NCBI GenBank assembly: GCA_021793275.1
Contig: JAJYTC010000022.1
Coordinates: 1-40,037, forward strand
DNA: 40,037 nucleotides
Source: Deltaproteobacteria bacterium
GTDB lineage: Bacteria > Desulfobacterota > Syntrophobacteria > Syntrophobacterales > Syntrophobacteraceae
Reading direction: 5' to 3'
Notes under the pieces: model-generated
What the model was told of the DNA's origin: nothing
The model's database searches: none
Seen by the model: the letters and a program-made list of their open reading frames with translations, nothing else
Part shown: positions 17,332-25,192 of the stretch, piece after piece
How the letters are laid out: each line of letters starts with the position of its first letter
Numbering within the stretch: position 1 is the stretch's first letter
Translations under genes and position numbers: made by a program

Positions 17332-19680
17332 ATGTCAAAATCGCTTCTTATAGTCGAATCACCAACCAAGGCCAGAACTCTCGAACGCTATCTGGGCAAG
17401 GATTTTATCGTCAAAGCCAGTGTAGGCCACATAAAAGACCTTCCCGGCAATAAACTGGGAGTCAATCTGGATCGTGAATTCAAACCGCAGTACCAGGTTA
17501 TGAGGGGAAAGAAAAAAATAATAGACGACCTCAAAAAGGCCGCCTCCAGGGCCGATACGATTTACCTGGGCCCCGACCCCGACAGGGAGGGAGAAGCCAT
17601 TGCCTGGCATATAGCCGAAGAGATCGGCGCCACGGAAAAACCGGTTAAAAGGGTCCTTTTCTATGAACTGACGCGCAAGGCGATCATGGAGGCAATCGCA
17701 AAGCCTAACGAACTCGATGCGAAGCTCTATGAGGCGCAGCAGGCACGGCGGATCCTCGACCGGCTCGTAGGCTACATGATCTCTCCCCTTTTGTGGGAAA
17801 AAGTGAGGGCCGGCCTCAGCGCGGGAAGAGTGCAGTCTGTGGCCTTGAGGTTGATTTGCGAGCGCGAAGATGAAATCTACGCCTTTGAAAAACAGGAATA
17901 CTGGACTATCGACGCCCGGCTTTCGCCTCTTCCCGACGCTCCCGTGACGGGCGGAGTGGACAGCCTTGCAGCGGCCGAGAGGGCGCATGCGCCAGCAGAG
18001 CCGCCCTCCGCTTTCTCCGCCCAGCTTATCCGCTTCAAAAAGAAAAAATGCGAGATCGCTTCGCAGGATGAAGCGGAAAAACACGTCCGGGCGCTCGGCG
18101 CCGCAGCCTTTCGCGTAAGCACGGTCGAAAAAAAGCAGCGGCAAAAAAACCCTTCTCCTCCCTTCATTACCAGCACTCTTCAGCAGGAGGCCGCCCGGAA
18201 GTTTCATTATTCGGCCAAACAGACGATGAGCATTGCACAGAAGCTCTACGAAGGGATCGAAATCGGAGACGAAGGCGCCGTGGGTCTCATAACCTATATG
18301 CGTACCGATTCCACCAGGCTTTCCCAGGATTCGACTCAGGCGGTGAGAGAATTTATCGCGAACCGGTGGGGAGACAAGTACCTGCCTGCAAAACCTGTTG
18401 CCTACAAATCGAAGGAAACGGCCCAGGGGGCTCACGAAGCGATTCGGCCAACCGATGTCGGCCACACTCCGGAAAGCGTGGTGAAGTACCTCAGCCGCGA
18501 GCAGGCGAACCTCTATTCTCTTATCTGGAAAAGATTCGTGGCCTGCCAGATGGCCCCTGCGCTTATCAATCAGACCACCGTGGACATTTCCGCCGCCGAC
18601 TACCTCCTCAGGGCGACCGGCTCGGTAATCGTTTTCCAGGGATTTTTGACCCTCTATGAAGAAGGACATGATGAACCGGAGAATGGAAAATCCGACGAAA
18701 GACTGCCCGATCTATCCGAAGGCCAACCCCTCGACCTTCTGGGAATCGAGCCGAAGCAGCACTTTACGCAGCCTCCGCCACGATATACGGAAGCAACGCT
18801 CATAAAGACCCTCGAAGACCTCGGAATCGGCAGGCCGAGCACATACGCGACGATTATATCCACAATCCTCGAAAGAGAATATGTCTTGCGCCTGAAACAG
18901 CGACTGATGCCTACCGAACTGGGGATGATAATCAATCGCCTGGTTTCGGCTAATTTCCCCGACATAGTGGATACGAAATTTACCGCCAATATGGAAAAGG
19001 ACTTGGACGAAGTAGAGCATGGCGGACGTCGTTTCAATAATCTTTTGAGCGATTTTTACGGGCCCTTTTTGAAAAGTCTGGAATCCGCCCGCACTGGGAT
19101 GGCCAACTTCAAGGGCGCAGGCTGGCCAACGGAGCTCCAATGCCCGCGCTGCTCCAAGCCGCTGACCATCCGCCTTAGCCGCAGCAATGGCGCGTTTCTT
19201 GCCTGCAGCGGTTACCCCGAGTGTTCCTATACTTCCGATTATGAAAGAGATGAGAAGGGACGCATTCAACCCGTCGAGGCCAAAGAGCCGGAAGCAACCG
19301 GAGAGGTCTGTGAGAAATGCGGTAAACCCATGGCGCTAAAACGAGGACGCTTCGGCACGTTTCTGGCCTGCACGGGATATCCGGCGTGCCGGAACACGAG
19401 GGCCCCTTCCACCGGAATACGCTGTCCGCGCGAAGGGTGCGGCGGCGAACTGGTAGTGCGCACCGGCAGGCGCGGCCGCTTCTACGGCTGCAATAAATAT
19501 CCCGAGTGCAAAATGATCTTCCAGGGCGAACCGGTCCACGAAAGCTGTCCGTTGTGCAATGCGCCCGTTCTTTTCCGTAAGGGGTCTAAAACGGGAAGCT
19601 CGACCCTTTTTTGTATCAATCCCTCCTGCAAATTCACGAAAAAGGAGGAACGGGAAGAGGAACAGGCAAAAAACGGATAA
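17332..19680 (+). CDS. topA: DNA topoisomerase I
   Basis: Type IA topoisomerase that relaxes negative supercoils; 782 residues. The Toprim domain opens with LLIVESPTKARTLERYLG and has GPDPDREGEAIAWHI for magnesium binding. GLSAGRVQSVALRLICERE follows, the active-site tyrosine is in GLITYMRTDSTRLS, and LGIGRPSTYA is conserved. The C-terminus carries four C4-type zinc ribbons: CPRC...CSGYPEC, CEKC...CTGYPAC, CPREGC...CNKYPEC, CPLC...CINPSC. dprA and topA are adjacent in many genomes but are separated by 8 kb here. It is the first gene of a plus-strand operon, with pilD starting 4 bp after its stop. Confidence 0.97.
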   Translation: MSKSLLIVESPTKARTLERYLGKDFIVKASVGHIKDLPGNKLGVNLDREFKPQYQVMRGKKKIIDDLKKAASRADTIYLGPDPDREGEAIAWHIAEEIGATEKPVKRVLFYELTRKAIMEAIAKPNELDAKLYEAQQARRILDRLVGYMISPLLWEKVRAGLSAGRVQSVALRLICEREDEIYAFEKQEYWTIDARLSPLPDAPVTGGVDSLAAAERAHAPAEPPSAFSAQLIRFKKKKCEIASQDEAEKHVRALGAAAFRVSTVEKKQRQKNPSPPFITSTLQQEAARKFHYSAKQTMSIAQKLYEGIEIGDEGAVGLITYMRTDSTRLSQDSTQAVREFIANRWGDKYLPAKPVAYKSKETAQGAHEAIRPTDVGHTPESVVKYLSREQANLYSLIWKRFVACQMAPALINQTTVDISAADYLLRATGSVIVFQGFLTLYEEGHDEPENGKSDERLPDLSEGQPLDLLGIEPKQHFTQPPPRYTEATLIKTLEDLGIGRPSTYATIISTILEREYVLRLKQRLMPTELGMIINRLVSANFPDIVDTKFTANMEKDLDEVEHGGRRFNNLLSDFYGPFLKSLESARTGMANFKGAGWPTELQCPRCSKPLTIRLSRSNGAFLACSGYPECSYTSDYERDEKGRIQPVEAKEPEATGEVCEKCGKPMALKRGRFGTFLACTGYPACRNTRAPSTGIRCPREGCGGELVVRTGRRGRFYGCNKYPECKMIFQGEPVHESCPLCNAPVLFRKGSKTGSSTLFCINPSCKFTKKEEREEEQAKNG

Positions 19681-19684
19681 ATGA

Positions 19685-20488
19685 ATGAACGAGACCATTG
19701 TTGCGTCCATCCCGCTTCTAGGAGGCGAGATCGTCGCCTTCATTACAGGCTGCATCCTCGGCAGCTTTTACAATGTGGTCATTCACCGGTTACCATTAGG
19801 TCAGTCGATTGTGCGGCCGGCTTCCAGGTGTCCGGGCTGCGGGAACGGTATCGCAGCCTATGACAACATTCCGCTGGTAAGCTATCTCATTCTCGGGGGG
19901 AAGTGCCGCCACTGCAAGTCGCCGATCTCTCTACGGTATCCGCTTGTCGAGGCCCTTAGCGGCCTTCTGGCCCTCCTCCTTTTCCGGCGCTATGGACTTC
20001 ATCCGCAACTGCCGATTGAATTCATCTTTTGTTCACTCCTGCTCATAATCACCATGATCGATTTCGACACCATGGAAATTCCCGACGTTCTGTCGCTGCC
20101 CGGCATCGTGCTGGGCCTGGGGTTTTCCTTTTTCACCCCGCGCCTTTCCTGGTGGCAGTCCCTGGTGGGAATAGCCATCGGGGGGGGAATCTTTTACCTG
20201 ATTGCGGAGGGATTTTCCCGTGTGCGGCATAAGGACGGGCTTGGCGGGGGAGATATAAAGCTGCTGGCCATGATAGGGGCTTTTTTGGGATGGAAGGGGG
20301 TCGCATTTACGGTCCTGGCGTCCTCTGTTCTGGGCATAATTATTGCAATCCCGGTGATGTTGCGATCTGGAAGAGGCCTCGGCTCCTATTTGCCCTACGG
20401 TCCCTTTCTCGCTATGGGCGCCGTGTCCTATATCTTCTGGGGCGAGCTTTTTTACCGTTGGTACTTTTCCACTTTGCTCGGGATGTAA
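19685..20488 (+). CDS. pilD: Prepilin peptidase / N-methyltransferase
   Basis: Membrane aspartyl protease that cleaves type IV prepilin and pseudopilin leaders and methylates the new N-terminus; 267 residues with about seven hydrophobic segments. The N-terminal domain has GSFYNVVIHRLP and two CxxC pairs (CPGC, CRHC), the zinc site found with the methyltransferase activity. The two catalytic aspartates are in MIDFDTMEIPD and GGGDIKLLAMIGAFLGW. It follows topA by 4 bp and precedes rsmE by 7 bp. No pilin or secretion genes are in the window, so its clients are encoded elsewhere. Confidence 0.94.
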   Translation: MNETIVASIPLLGGEIVAFITGCILGSFYNVVIHRLPLGQSIVRPASRCPGCGNGIAAYDNIPLVSYLILGGKCRHCKSPISLRYPLVEALSGLLALLLFRRYGLHPQLPIEFIFCSLLLIITMIDFDTMEIPDVLSLPGIVLGLGFSFFTPRLSWWQSLVGIAIGGGIFYLIAEGFSRVRHKDGLGGGDIKLLAMIGAFLGWKGVAFTVLASSVLGIIIAIPVMLRSGRGLGSYLPYGPFLAMGAVSYIFWGELFYRWYFSTLLGM

Positions 20489-20495
20489 GAAAAAA

Positions 20496-21281
20496 ATGAC
20501 GCGCAGGCGCTTTTTCGTGGACCAGGTTGTCGCAGACACGGGCAGTTTCGATCTGCCGCCGCGCCTTTCGCGCCAACTGGAATCGGTGCTGCGGGCAAGG
20601 GCGGGAGAATCCATAGAACTTCTCGACGGCCATGGTTCGGCCTGGGAGTGCGTGATCACCGGAATCCGCCGCGGGAGCGTCACGGTTTCCGTCGTGGGGA
20701 AGCTGGACCGACCGGCTTGTGAATCGCCGCTACCCCTTACGCTTGGCGTTGGAATCGCCCGCCCGGACACAATGGACCTTATCGTGAGGCAGGCTACCGA
20801 AATGGGTGTGTCGCGGCTGGCCGTCTTTCGTGCCGTGAGAAGCCAGTACGGTCTTTCGGGCAAACCCGCCGAAAAGAAAAAGGAAAGGTGGTCGAGGATT
20901 GCGAGCGAAGCCGTGTGCCAGTGCGGGCGGAAGGTTCCCCCTGAGATCATCCTCTTCGAAGACTTGGCCCATTTTCTTACTTCCTTCGATGATGACCCGG
21001 CGGGGTACTGTCTAAAGATATTTGCGCTGGAGCGCGAGCCCTGCGCCGGACCGAAAAGCCTGGCCGAACGGACGGCGCGCCCGACCATTTGCCGGATCGC
21101 GGCCGCTCTTGGCCCTGAAGGCGGTTGGGACAACTCGGAAAGCTCGGCGCTGATCACCGCCGGGTTCGAACCCGTCAGCCTGGGACCAAGGACGTTGCGC
21201 ATGGAAACGGCTGCCCTCGCCCTCATTTCCTCCATCCAACTGCTTTGGGGCGATATGGGGGAAGGCCTCTCGCACGGCTGA
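20496..21281 (+). CDS. rsmE: 16S rRNA (uracil1498-N3)-methyltransferase
   Basis: SPOUT-class methyltransferase that modifies U1498 of 16S rRNA; 261 residues. The N-terminal PUA-like domain covers about 1-70. The trefoil-knot SAM site is built from ALGPEGGWDNSE and VSLGPRTLRMETAAL. RPDTMDLIVRQATEMGV is the family motif before the knot. It lies 7 bp after pilD in the same operon. The insert around residues 150-185 is somewhat longer than in E. coli RsmE. Confidence 0.95.
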   Translation: MTRRRFFVDQVVADTGSFDLPPRLSRQLESVLRARAGESIELLDGHGSAWECVITGIRRGSVTVSVVGKLDRPACESPLPLTLGVGIARPDTMDLIVRQATEMGVSRLAVFRAVRSQYGLSGKPAEKKKERWSRIASEAVCQCGRKVPPEIILFEDLAHFLTSFDDDPAGYCLKIFALEREPCAGPKSLAERTARPTICRIAAALGPEGGWDNSESSALITAGFEPVSLGPRTLRMETAALALISSIQLLWGDMGEGLSHG

Positions 21282-21343
21282 TAAGGTCACCGTTTACCGG
21301 CCCGGTCCGTAAACCCGTTTCGATGGAGCAAGGGAGGACACTC

Positions 21344-22129
21344 ATGAAATGCGCTAAGTGCGGCTATATCAGTTTCGATTACCTTTCCGAATGCAAAAAA
21401 TGTCAAACGAGTATGGCTGCCGCAAGAGAGGGTTTCGGGTTTTCCGCTGCAAAATCCTCAGTGCCGTCTCTGCTCGCGTCGCTTCTACGCGACTACCAAC
21501 CTGAGGCTCAGCAGAAAAACCCTGCCTTCGACACCGACACATACGATCCGTTCAACTTGCAGGAAGAAATCGGCATCACCCTGAACGAAGGTTTCAGGAT
21601 CGATCCGCCCGATACAGCCCGGGTAGTCGCCGATACAGGGGAGAGCGAAGAAGACTTCAGCCTGCTCGATCTCTCAGACGAGGAACTCGAACTGCTGATC
21701 GACCGGGACACTTTTGCAAACGGCGAAAAGGGGCAAATCCAGTCGACCCCACTCATGGAAGCCGAGGGGGCTAAAGAGCCTGATGGACCGTTTTTTTCCC
21801 TCCAAAGCGCCTCTGCATCCCCGGAAATTGCCATGATCGAGGAAGCTGCCGCATTCCCGGACGAGGAACTGTCTCTTAGCCTGGAGGATTTTTACGAAAC
21901 GGAAAACGAAGCGCAGGCGCCGCATAGGCTCGATTTGGCGCCCGATTCCGGCGGTGAGCCGGTAAGGCTCGAAAATGCGGCCGGCCCGACCCCTGAATTC
22001 GAAAATGCGGCGGAACAGAGCGCCGTGCGGCCCGACGATCTCACAGACGATTTTGTAATCGATCTTTCCGAAAGCGACCTCGACGCTCTTCTAAAGCGGC
22101 TGGAAGACTCCACCTCAGGGAAAGGTTGA
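21344..22129 (+). CDS. Acidic zinc-ribbon protein of unknown function
   Basis: 261 residues from ATG 21344, chosen because GGGAGG precedes it; an open frame starts earlier at 21125 but overlaps rsmE without similarity. The N-terminus is a small zinc ribbon with C3, C6, C17 and C20 (CAKCGYISFDYLSECKKC). The rest is very acidic, low in hydrophobic core and probably disordered. It has three similar acidic amphipathic motifs: LLDLSDEELELLIDRD, EELSLSLEDFYE and VIDLSESDLDALLKRLED. These could be repeated docking motifs. I do not recognise a function. It is 62 bp after rsmE, last in the topA operon. Confidence 0.75.
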   Translation: MKCAKCGYISFDYLSECKKCQTSMAAAREGFGFSAAKSSVPSLLASLLRDYQPEAQQKNPAFDTDTYDPFNLQEEIGITLNEGFRIDPPDTARVVADTGESEEDFSLLDLSDEELELLIDRDTFANGEKGQIQSTPLMEAEGAKEPDGPFFSLQSASASPEIAMIEEAAAFPDEELSLSLEDFYETENEAQAPHRLDLAPDSGGEPVRLENAAGPTPEFENAAEQSAVRPDDLTDDFVIDLSESDLDALLKRLEDSTSGKG

Positions 22130-22138
22130 AAAACCGGC

Positions 22139-22174
22139 CTGCCGCGCGAAAGACGGGACCGCAGGGCGCGGCAG
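22139..22174 (+). terminator. Hairpin after the topA operon
   Basis: CTGCCGCGC (22139-22147) and GCGCGGCAG (22166-22174) form a perfect 9-bp stem with an 18-nt loop, 9 bp after the zinc-ribbon gene. There is no T tract, so it may be a weak terminator or an RNA-stabilising structure. Confidence 0.4.
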
Positions 22175-22352
22175 AGCTAAACCGAGGGGGCCGTATCTTT
22201 ACGGCGGGAAGCGCGGGGCTTATACCATTTTGGGTTCAGGATGGATCAAACACGACGGGTTTCGCTGCGCACACCCGTCCTTATCCATTGCCGACAAAGC
22301 CGTTTTTACAGTGGTCGCTTTATTTGTCTTTTGCACTACCCTCGAATTTAGA

Positions 22353-22381
22353 TTGACACTGCGTAAGGATTCCGCTAAGAT
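22353..22381 (+). promoter_or_regulatory. Promoter of tRNA-Phe
   Basis: A consensus TTGACA (22353-22358), a 17-bp spacer and TAAGAT (22376-22381) end 11 bp before the tRNA. This is a strong sigma-70 promoter dedicated to the tRNA. Confidence 0.8.
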
Positions 22382-22392
22382 TTCAAACTTGT

Positions 22393-22468
22393 GGCGAGGT
22401 AGCTCAGTCGGTAGAGCAGTGGACTGAAAATCCTCGTGTCGAGAGTTCGATTCTCCCCCTCGCCACCA
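22393..22468 (+). tRNA. tRNA-Phe (anticodon GAA)
   Basis: 76 nt with an encoded CCA. The acceptor stem GGCGAGG/CCTCGCC is perfect. The D-stem is GCTC/GAGC, the anticodon loop CTGAAAA gives GAA, and the T-loop is TTCGATT. Two stems have a mismatch: U28-U42 in the anticodon stem and A50-C64 in the T-stem. It has its own promoter and a strong terminator. Confidence 0.93.
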
Positions 22469-22476
22469 GAAATTCC

Positions 22477-22514
22477 GGGCACTTGGCGAAGACCTCGCCA
22501 AGTGCCCTTTCTTT
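22477..22514 (+). terminator. Terminator of tRNA-Phe
   Basis: GGGCACTTGGCGA (22477-22489) and TCGCCAAGTGCCC (22495-22507) form a perfect 13-bp stem with a 5-nt loop, followed by TTTCTTT. It begins 8 nt after the tRNA CCA end. Confidence 0.9.
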
Positions 22515-22653
22515 CGTCTCCCCCGGATTGGAATCCACAGAGTTCATACCTGCCACGACGGAAACGACTCGTAACGAGAGACCTCCCTGCACCGGACAGC
22601 CCCATTTGGACGGCATTTCTATTGTCCGCATCTTTACGCGGCCCTGAACAAGC

Positions 22654-22785
22654 TCAATCCGAGCGCAATGGGAAAAAAATGAGCTGCCAAATTCCATCGG
22701 AACATCGTAAGCACACATTACCCACGCAAGTTACGCTGTCGTTCTGGAAAACCTCACCATTTAATTCGCAACCAGTCTCTTCCAT
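22654..22785 (-). CDS. Small cysteine-rich protein (43 aa)
   Basis: A 43-residue ORF with a strong ribosome site (GGGGGAGG, 7 bp before ATG 22785). Cysteines are C6, C20, C25 and C28. The pattern CELNG...C-x4-C-x2-C-SDGIW resembles the small VWC-like or metal-binding Cys-rich proteins I associate with Desulfobacterota. No signal peptide; the tail after W33 is hydrophobic. A similarly built ORF starts divergently at 22948, which supports both being real. Function unknown; redox or metal binding is only a guess. It is too short for standard ORF cut-offs. Confidence 0.6.
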   Translation of the reverse strand: MEETGCELNGEVFQNDSVTCVGNVCLRCSDGIWQLIFFPLRSD

Positions 22786-22947
22786 GTTGATTCCTCCCCC
22801 GGACATTTAGCCCACCAAGCTTCATTGCACCCCGAGCCGTGGTTCCACGAATAAAATAAGCATGAACACCCATAAGCGTCCAAGTTTCAAACGCTGTGGA
22901 GAGTGATTACTGAATAAGAAGCCGGATTATCGTAAAAAGGAGAAATT

Positions 22948-23016
22948 ATGGAAACTGTGGGAAAAAACGAGTGTTCGCTCGATGGCAGGAAATACCCGCA
23001 GGGACATGCGCTTTGA
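22948..23016 (+). CDS. Small Cys-rich paralogue, stopped by in-frame TGA
   Basis: ATG 22948 has a good ribosome site (AAGGAG, 6 bp upstream). It gives a 22-residue peptide starting METVGKNEC and continuing SLDGRKYPQGHAL to a TGA at 23014. It aligns with the divergent 43-residue protein (both ME-T..., C-x-L-[ND]-G, aromatic, Q). The TGA falls where the partner has C20. A second in-frame TGA five codons later (23029-23031) falls where the partner has C25. The downstream residues do not resemble the partner's CSDGIW end. It is either a decayed paralogue or, less likely, a selenocysteine-containing protein. Confidence 0.4.
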   Translation: METVGKNECSLDGRKYPQGHAL

Positions 23017-23093
23017 AATAACGAGGGGTGATCAGTTACGAATTCAGCCATCCACCTTCTGAGATATTTTTCCTGTCGGACACCTCAACTCCC

Positions 23094-23306
23094 TCAGTTG
23101 CTTTCCGTGCCACCAAAGATCTCGGGATTATACTCGTTCAGGGTACAGTACACCCTGATAGAGCTGATTTTACCATCTTTCATTTTGTAGAACCCGGCGA
23201 GACCGCTCGTTCTTATGGTTTCTCCCTTCTTTAGAGCGCAAACATAGTGGTGCATTGGCGCCTTAGGCTGAGGAAAATCAGGAAGAAAAAGGTAGCTTAA
23301 TCGCAT
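23094..23306 (-). pseudogene. Possible C-terminal fragment of an NTF2/SnoaL-like protein
   Basis: 70-residue open frame. SGLAGFYKMKDGKISSIRVY resembles the last strands of NTF2-like (SnoaL, ketosteroid-isomerase fold) proteins, where a DGKI turn is common. Full proteins have 110-140 residues, so the N-terminal half is missing. An in-frame TAG lies two codons before its ATG. No clear ribosome site. Family assignment is tentative. Confidence 0.35.
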
Positions 23307-23378
23307 CGACTATAGTAGTAGAATTTTCTGATGCTGGTTCGAGAACTGTTGAGCTTTGCTAACCAAGGAGGAAATATC

Positions 23379-23582
23379 ATGCCCTTCGTAAACATCAAAA
23401 TGGGCAAAGACGGGGCTACTCCCGATCAAAAAGCCCAGCTTGTCAAAGGAGTGACGCAGCTTTTGGTTGACGTCCTGGGAAAGAATCCGCAGACTGTTAT
23501 GGTCCTCATCGAGGAGATTGAAACCGACAACTGGGGCCTTGGAGGAGAAACCGTTACCGCCAGAAGAAGGAAGGCTCCTTGA
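23379..23582 (+). CDS. 4-oxalocrotonate tautomerase family protein
   Basis: 67 residues. I use ATG 23379 because AAGGAGG stands 7 bp upstream and the product then starts Met-Pro, leaving the catalytic Pro1 after Met removal. The sequence PFVNIKMGKDGATPDQK, then LVKGVTQLLVDVLGKNP and VMVLIEEIETDNWGLGG, is a standard 4-OT fold. The family makes keto-enol tautomerases and dehalogenases that act as hexamers, with Pro1 as general base. The specific substrate is unknown and no aromatic-degradation genes are near. It stands alone. Confidence 0.88.
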   Translation: MPFVNIKMGKDGATPDQKAQLVKGVTQLLVDVLGKNPQTVMVLIEEIETDNWGLGGETVTARRRKAP

Positions 23583-23861
23583 GGAGAAGGAAGTAAAAGA
23601 GACCACTTGACTTTTAGACTTCGGACTGTACCGGAATTTAAAAATGAGCCGGGTCGAAGAGATTGTCCTGAATGAGACCGGCTTCGATAGCTGAAAAATG
23701 ACCTCCAATCCCTGGCTGCCTCCCGGAACCGTCTACTCAAAGTAATCCGGCCCTGCGGTCTCATCGCCAAGACCGAAAAATCGAACCTCCTCAAAATAGA
23801 TGTATTTACTACCAGAATACAGTATTCCCCTTATCGCTTTTTTGTCGAAATTATTGGAAAA

Positions 23862-23945
23862 AACTTTCAGAAGAAAGTTCTCCTGCATCACACCAAGAAC
23901 ACCTTATGCCCCGAAAGCCAGCTCCCCAACTGGCTTTCTTTTTTT
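23862..23945 (+). ncRNA. Candidate small RNA ending in a strong terminator
   Basis: A 5' hairpin AACTTTC-AGAA-GAAAGTT (23862-23879) is followed by about 33 nt of unpaired pyrimidine- and A-rich sequence containing CTCCT (anti-Shine-Dalgarno-like). It ends in a perfect terminator (23913-23938) with a T tract. This two-hairpin layout is typical of trans-acting sRNAs. The nearest plus-strand gene ends 280 bp upstream. No clear promoter was found, so the 5' end is approximate. It could instead be the long 3' end of the tautomerase transcript. Confidence 0.4.
23913..23945 (+). terminator. Strong Rho-independent terminator
   Basis: GAAAGCCAG (23913-23921) and CTGGCTTTC (23930-23938), loop CTCCCCAA, followed by seven T residues. 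It is oriented for plus-strand transcription, with no annotated gene immediately upstream. Confidence 0.88.
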
Positions 23946-24173
23946 ATGACACGACCTACTTTCGCGTTGTCTTACCCTTGCGGGTTCGCCATAGCCCGGC
24001 TTCATCCCGATCCAGCCGGTTGGTTATAGGACAAGTAACGCCGGGATCGGTGAGGCGGCTGCCATCGATTGGAACCTTTTGCCAAGAAAGGCCGACCGCC
24101 TTCTCACCTGCAGCATCCAGCGTGAGCACGCTATGGTATTTTTCGCCAATCCCCCGGCGCCTCTCCTTGAGCT

Positions 24174-25145
24174 TCATTTCACTCTTTTCCAGCTCTTGTC
24201 GGGATCGTAAAGCTTCATGGCCTCCGCTCTCGCTTCGGTCTTCGGTCCCAGATTTCTCTCGTAAACGGCGCCTTCGTTATTCACGATAAAAGTCATGATC
24301 CCCGACGCCCCATATTTTACTGGATACGCAACGAGGGCAAACCCTCCGGTCATCCTGCCTCCGGTCACGTAGCTGAAAGCCCCGTCTTGCGCATGCCTGC
24401 CCTGCCCTTTCAATATCCGGTAGTGATATCCCTCGAACACGCCCGGCTTTTCGCCCGAGCCCGGCCCGTACCCGAGTCTTCTGGCATTGGCCATGAAAAT
24501 GCTCATGGGACTGGTTTTTTCGCCTGCTCCCGTTTCCCAGTAGAGCCCGTCTTTTTTCCCCGGGGTACTGATAAATTTTTGCGCGTATTCGAATACGCCT
24601 GCCTTGTCATGTATCTGCGTCGCATAAGCGCGCTGGGCGTCAACGTAGCCCGTGCAGCACCCAATCGCAGCGAGTTCGTCTCTTCCTATGCGCCGGTCCA
24701 GGATTTCCTGCCGGCCCGCTTTTGTATCAAACCGCCATTTTCCGTTTTTCTTTACAATGGGAATGGGAAATGGCCAGTTGTCGCGGCCAACATCGAGAAC
24801 CGCCTTTCGATCGCTGACTTCGACAATCTTGTTCTTTTCTTCGAACGCATTGAGTACAAGCTTGCGGGTCTGCTTGTCGGCGACCTTGTCGCCCGAACGG
24901 ATCAAGTCCTTCGAACCTGGTCCGAAAATAGCCAGAAGCTCCGGGACGTCTTTATTTTTAAGAGCTCCGATAAAGGCAGTTACCGCCTCCCGGGGGGAAC
25001 TGAACACCTTTTGCTTCACTTGTTTCGCCCCTTTCGAGGCGGCCTGGCCAAGGCCGCAAAAACCCGGCGACATCAACAAACCGGCTGCCAGTAATATCGA
25101 TGCGAAATACCGGCCATGCCTCTTTGCTATTATGAAAGAACTCAT
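24174..25145 (-). CDS. Exported DUF2950 protein
   Basis: 323 residues from ATG 25145, chosen because TGGAGG lies 7 bp upstream; the open frame reaches 25172. A Sec signal peptide covers about 1-35 (RYFASILLAAGLLMSPG). The mature part begins VFSSPREAVTAFIGALKNKD and ends with MTFIVNNEGAVYERNLGPKT and the YDPDKSW motif, matching DUF2950. Its function is unknown; it is predicted periplasmic. DUF2950 genes typically sit right after a DUF3300 gene, as here (47 bp gap). It is the last recognisable gene of a three-gene operon. Confidence 0.87.
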   Translation of the reverse strand: MSSFIIAKRHGRYFASILLAAGLLMSPGFCGLGQAASKGAKQVKQKVFSSPREAVTAFIGALKNKDVPELLAIFGPGSKDLIRSGDKVADKQTRKLVLNAFEEKNKIVEVSDRKAVLDVGRDNWPFPIPIVKKNGKWRFDTKAGRQEILDRRIGRDELAAIGCCTGYVDAQRAYATQIHDKAGVFEYAQKFISTPGKKDGLYWETGAGEKTSPMSIFMANARRLGYGPGSGEKPGVFEGYHYRILKGQGRHAQDGAFSYVTGGRMTGGFALVAYPVKYGASGIMTFIVNNEGAVYERNLGPKTEARAEAMKLYDPDKSWKRVK

Positions 25146-25192
25146 GATCGAGCCTCCAGAAAATACATTCATTCTAATGGCGAAAACCGCGC

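Noticed and set aside
17359-18669. 436-codon minus-strand open frame opposite topA
   Set aside because: Shadow of topA, which has all its catalytic motifs in the plus frame.
20033-21235. 400-codon minus-strand open frame opposite pilD and rsmE
   Set aside because: Spans two convincing genes and the gap between them; Arg/Ser-rich translation without family features.
22404-22718. 104-codon minus-strand ORF across tRNA-Phe
   Set aside because: It reads through the tRNA and its terminator; the real small ORF nearby uses another frame (22785-22654).
23680-24000. Plus-strand open frame without ATG (contains RLLKVIRPCGLIAKTEKS)
   Set aside because: It looks like coding sequence at first and could be a transposase or other gene remnant, but it has no start codon, runs through the strong terminator and matches no family I can name.
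23956-24177. 73-codon minus-strand ORF overlapping the DUF2950 stop by ATGA
   Set aside because: The overlap is suggestive, but the sequence matches nothing I recognise, the ribosome site is weak and composition is Arg/Lys-rich. It is left as a possibility only.
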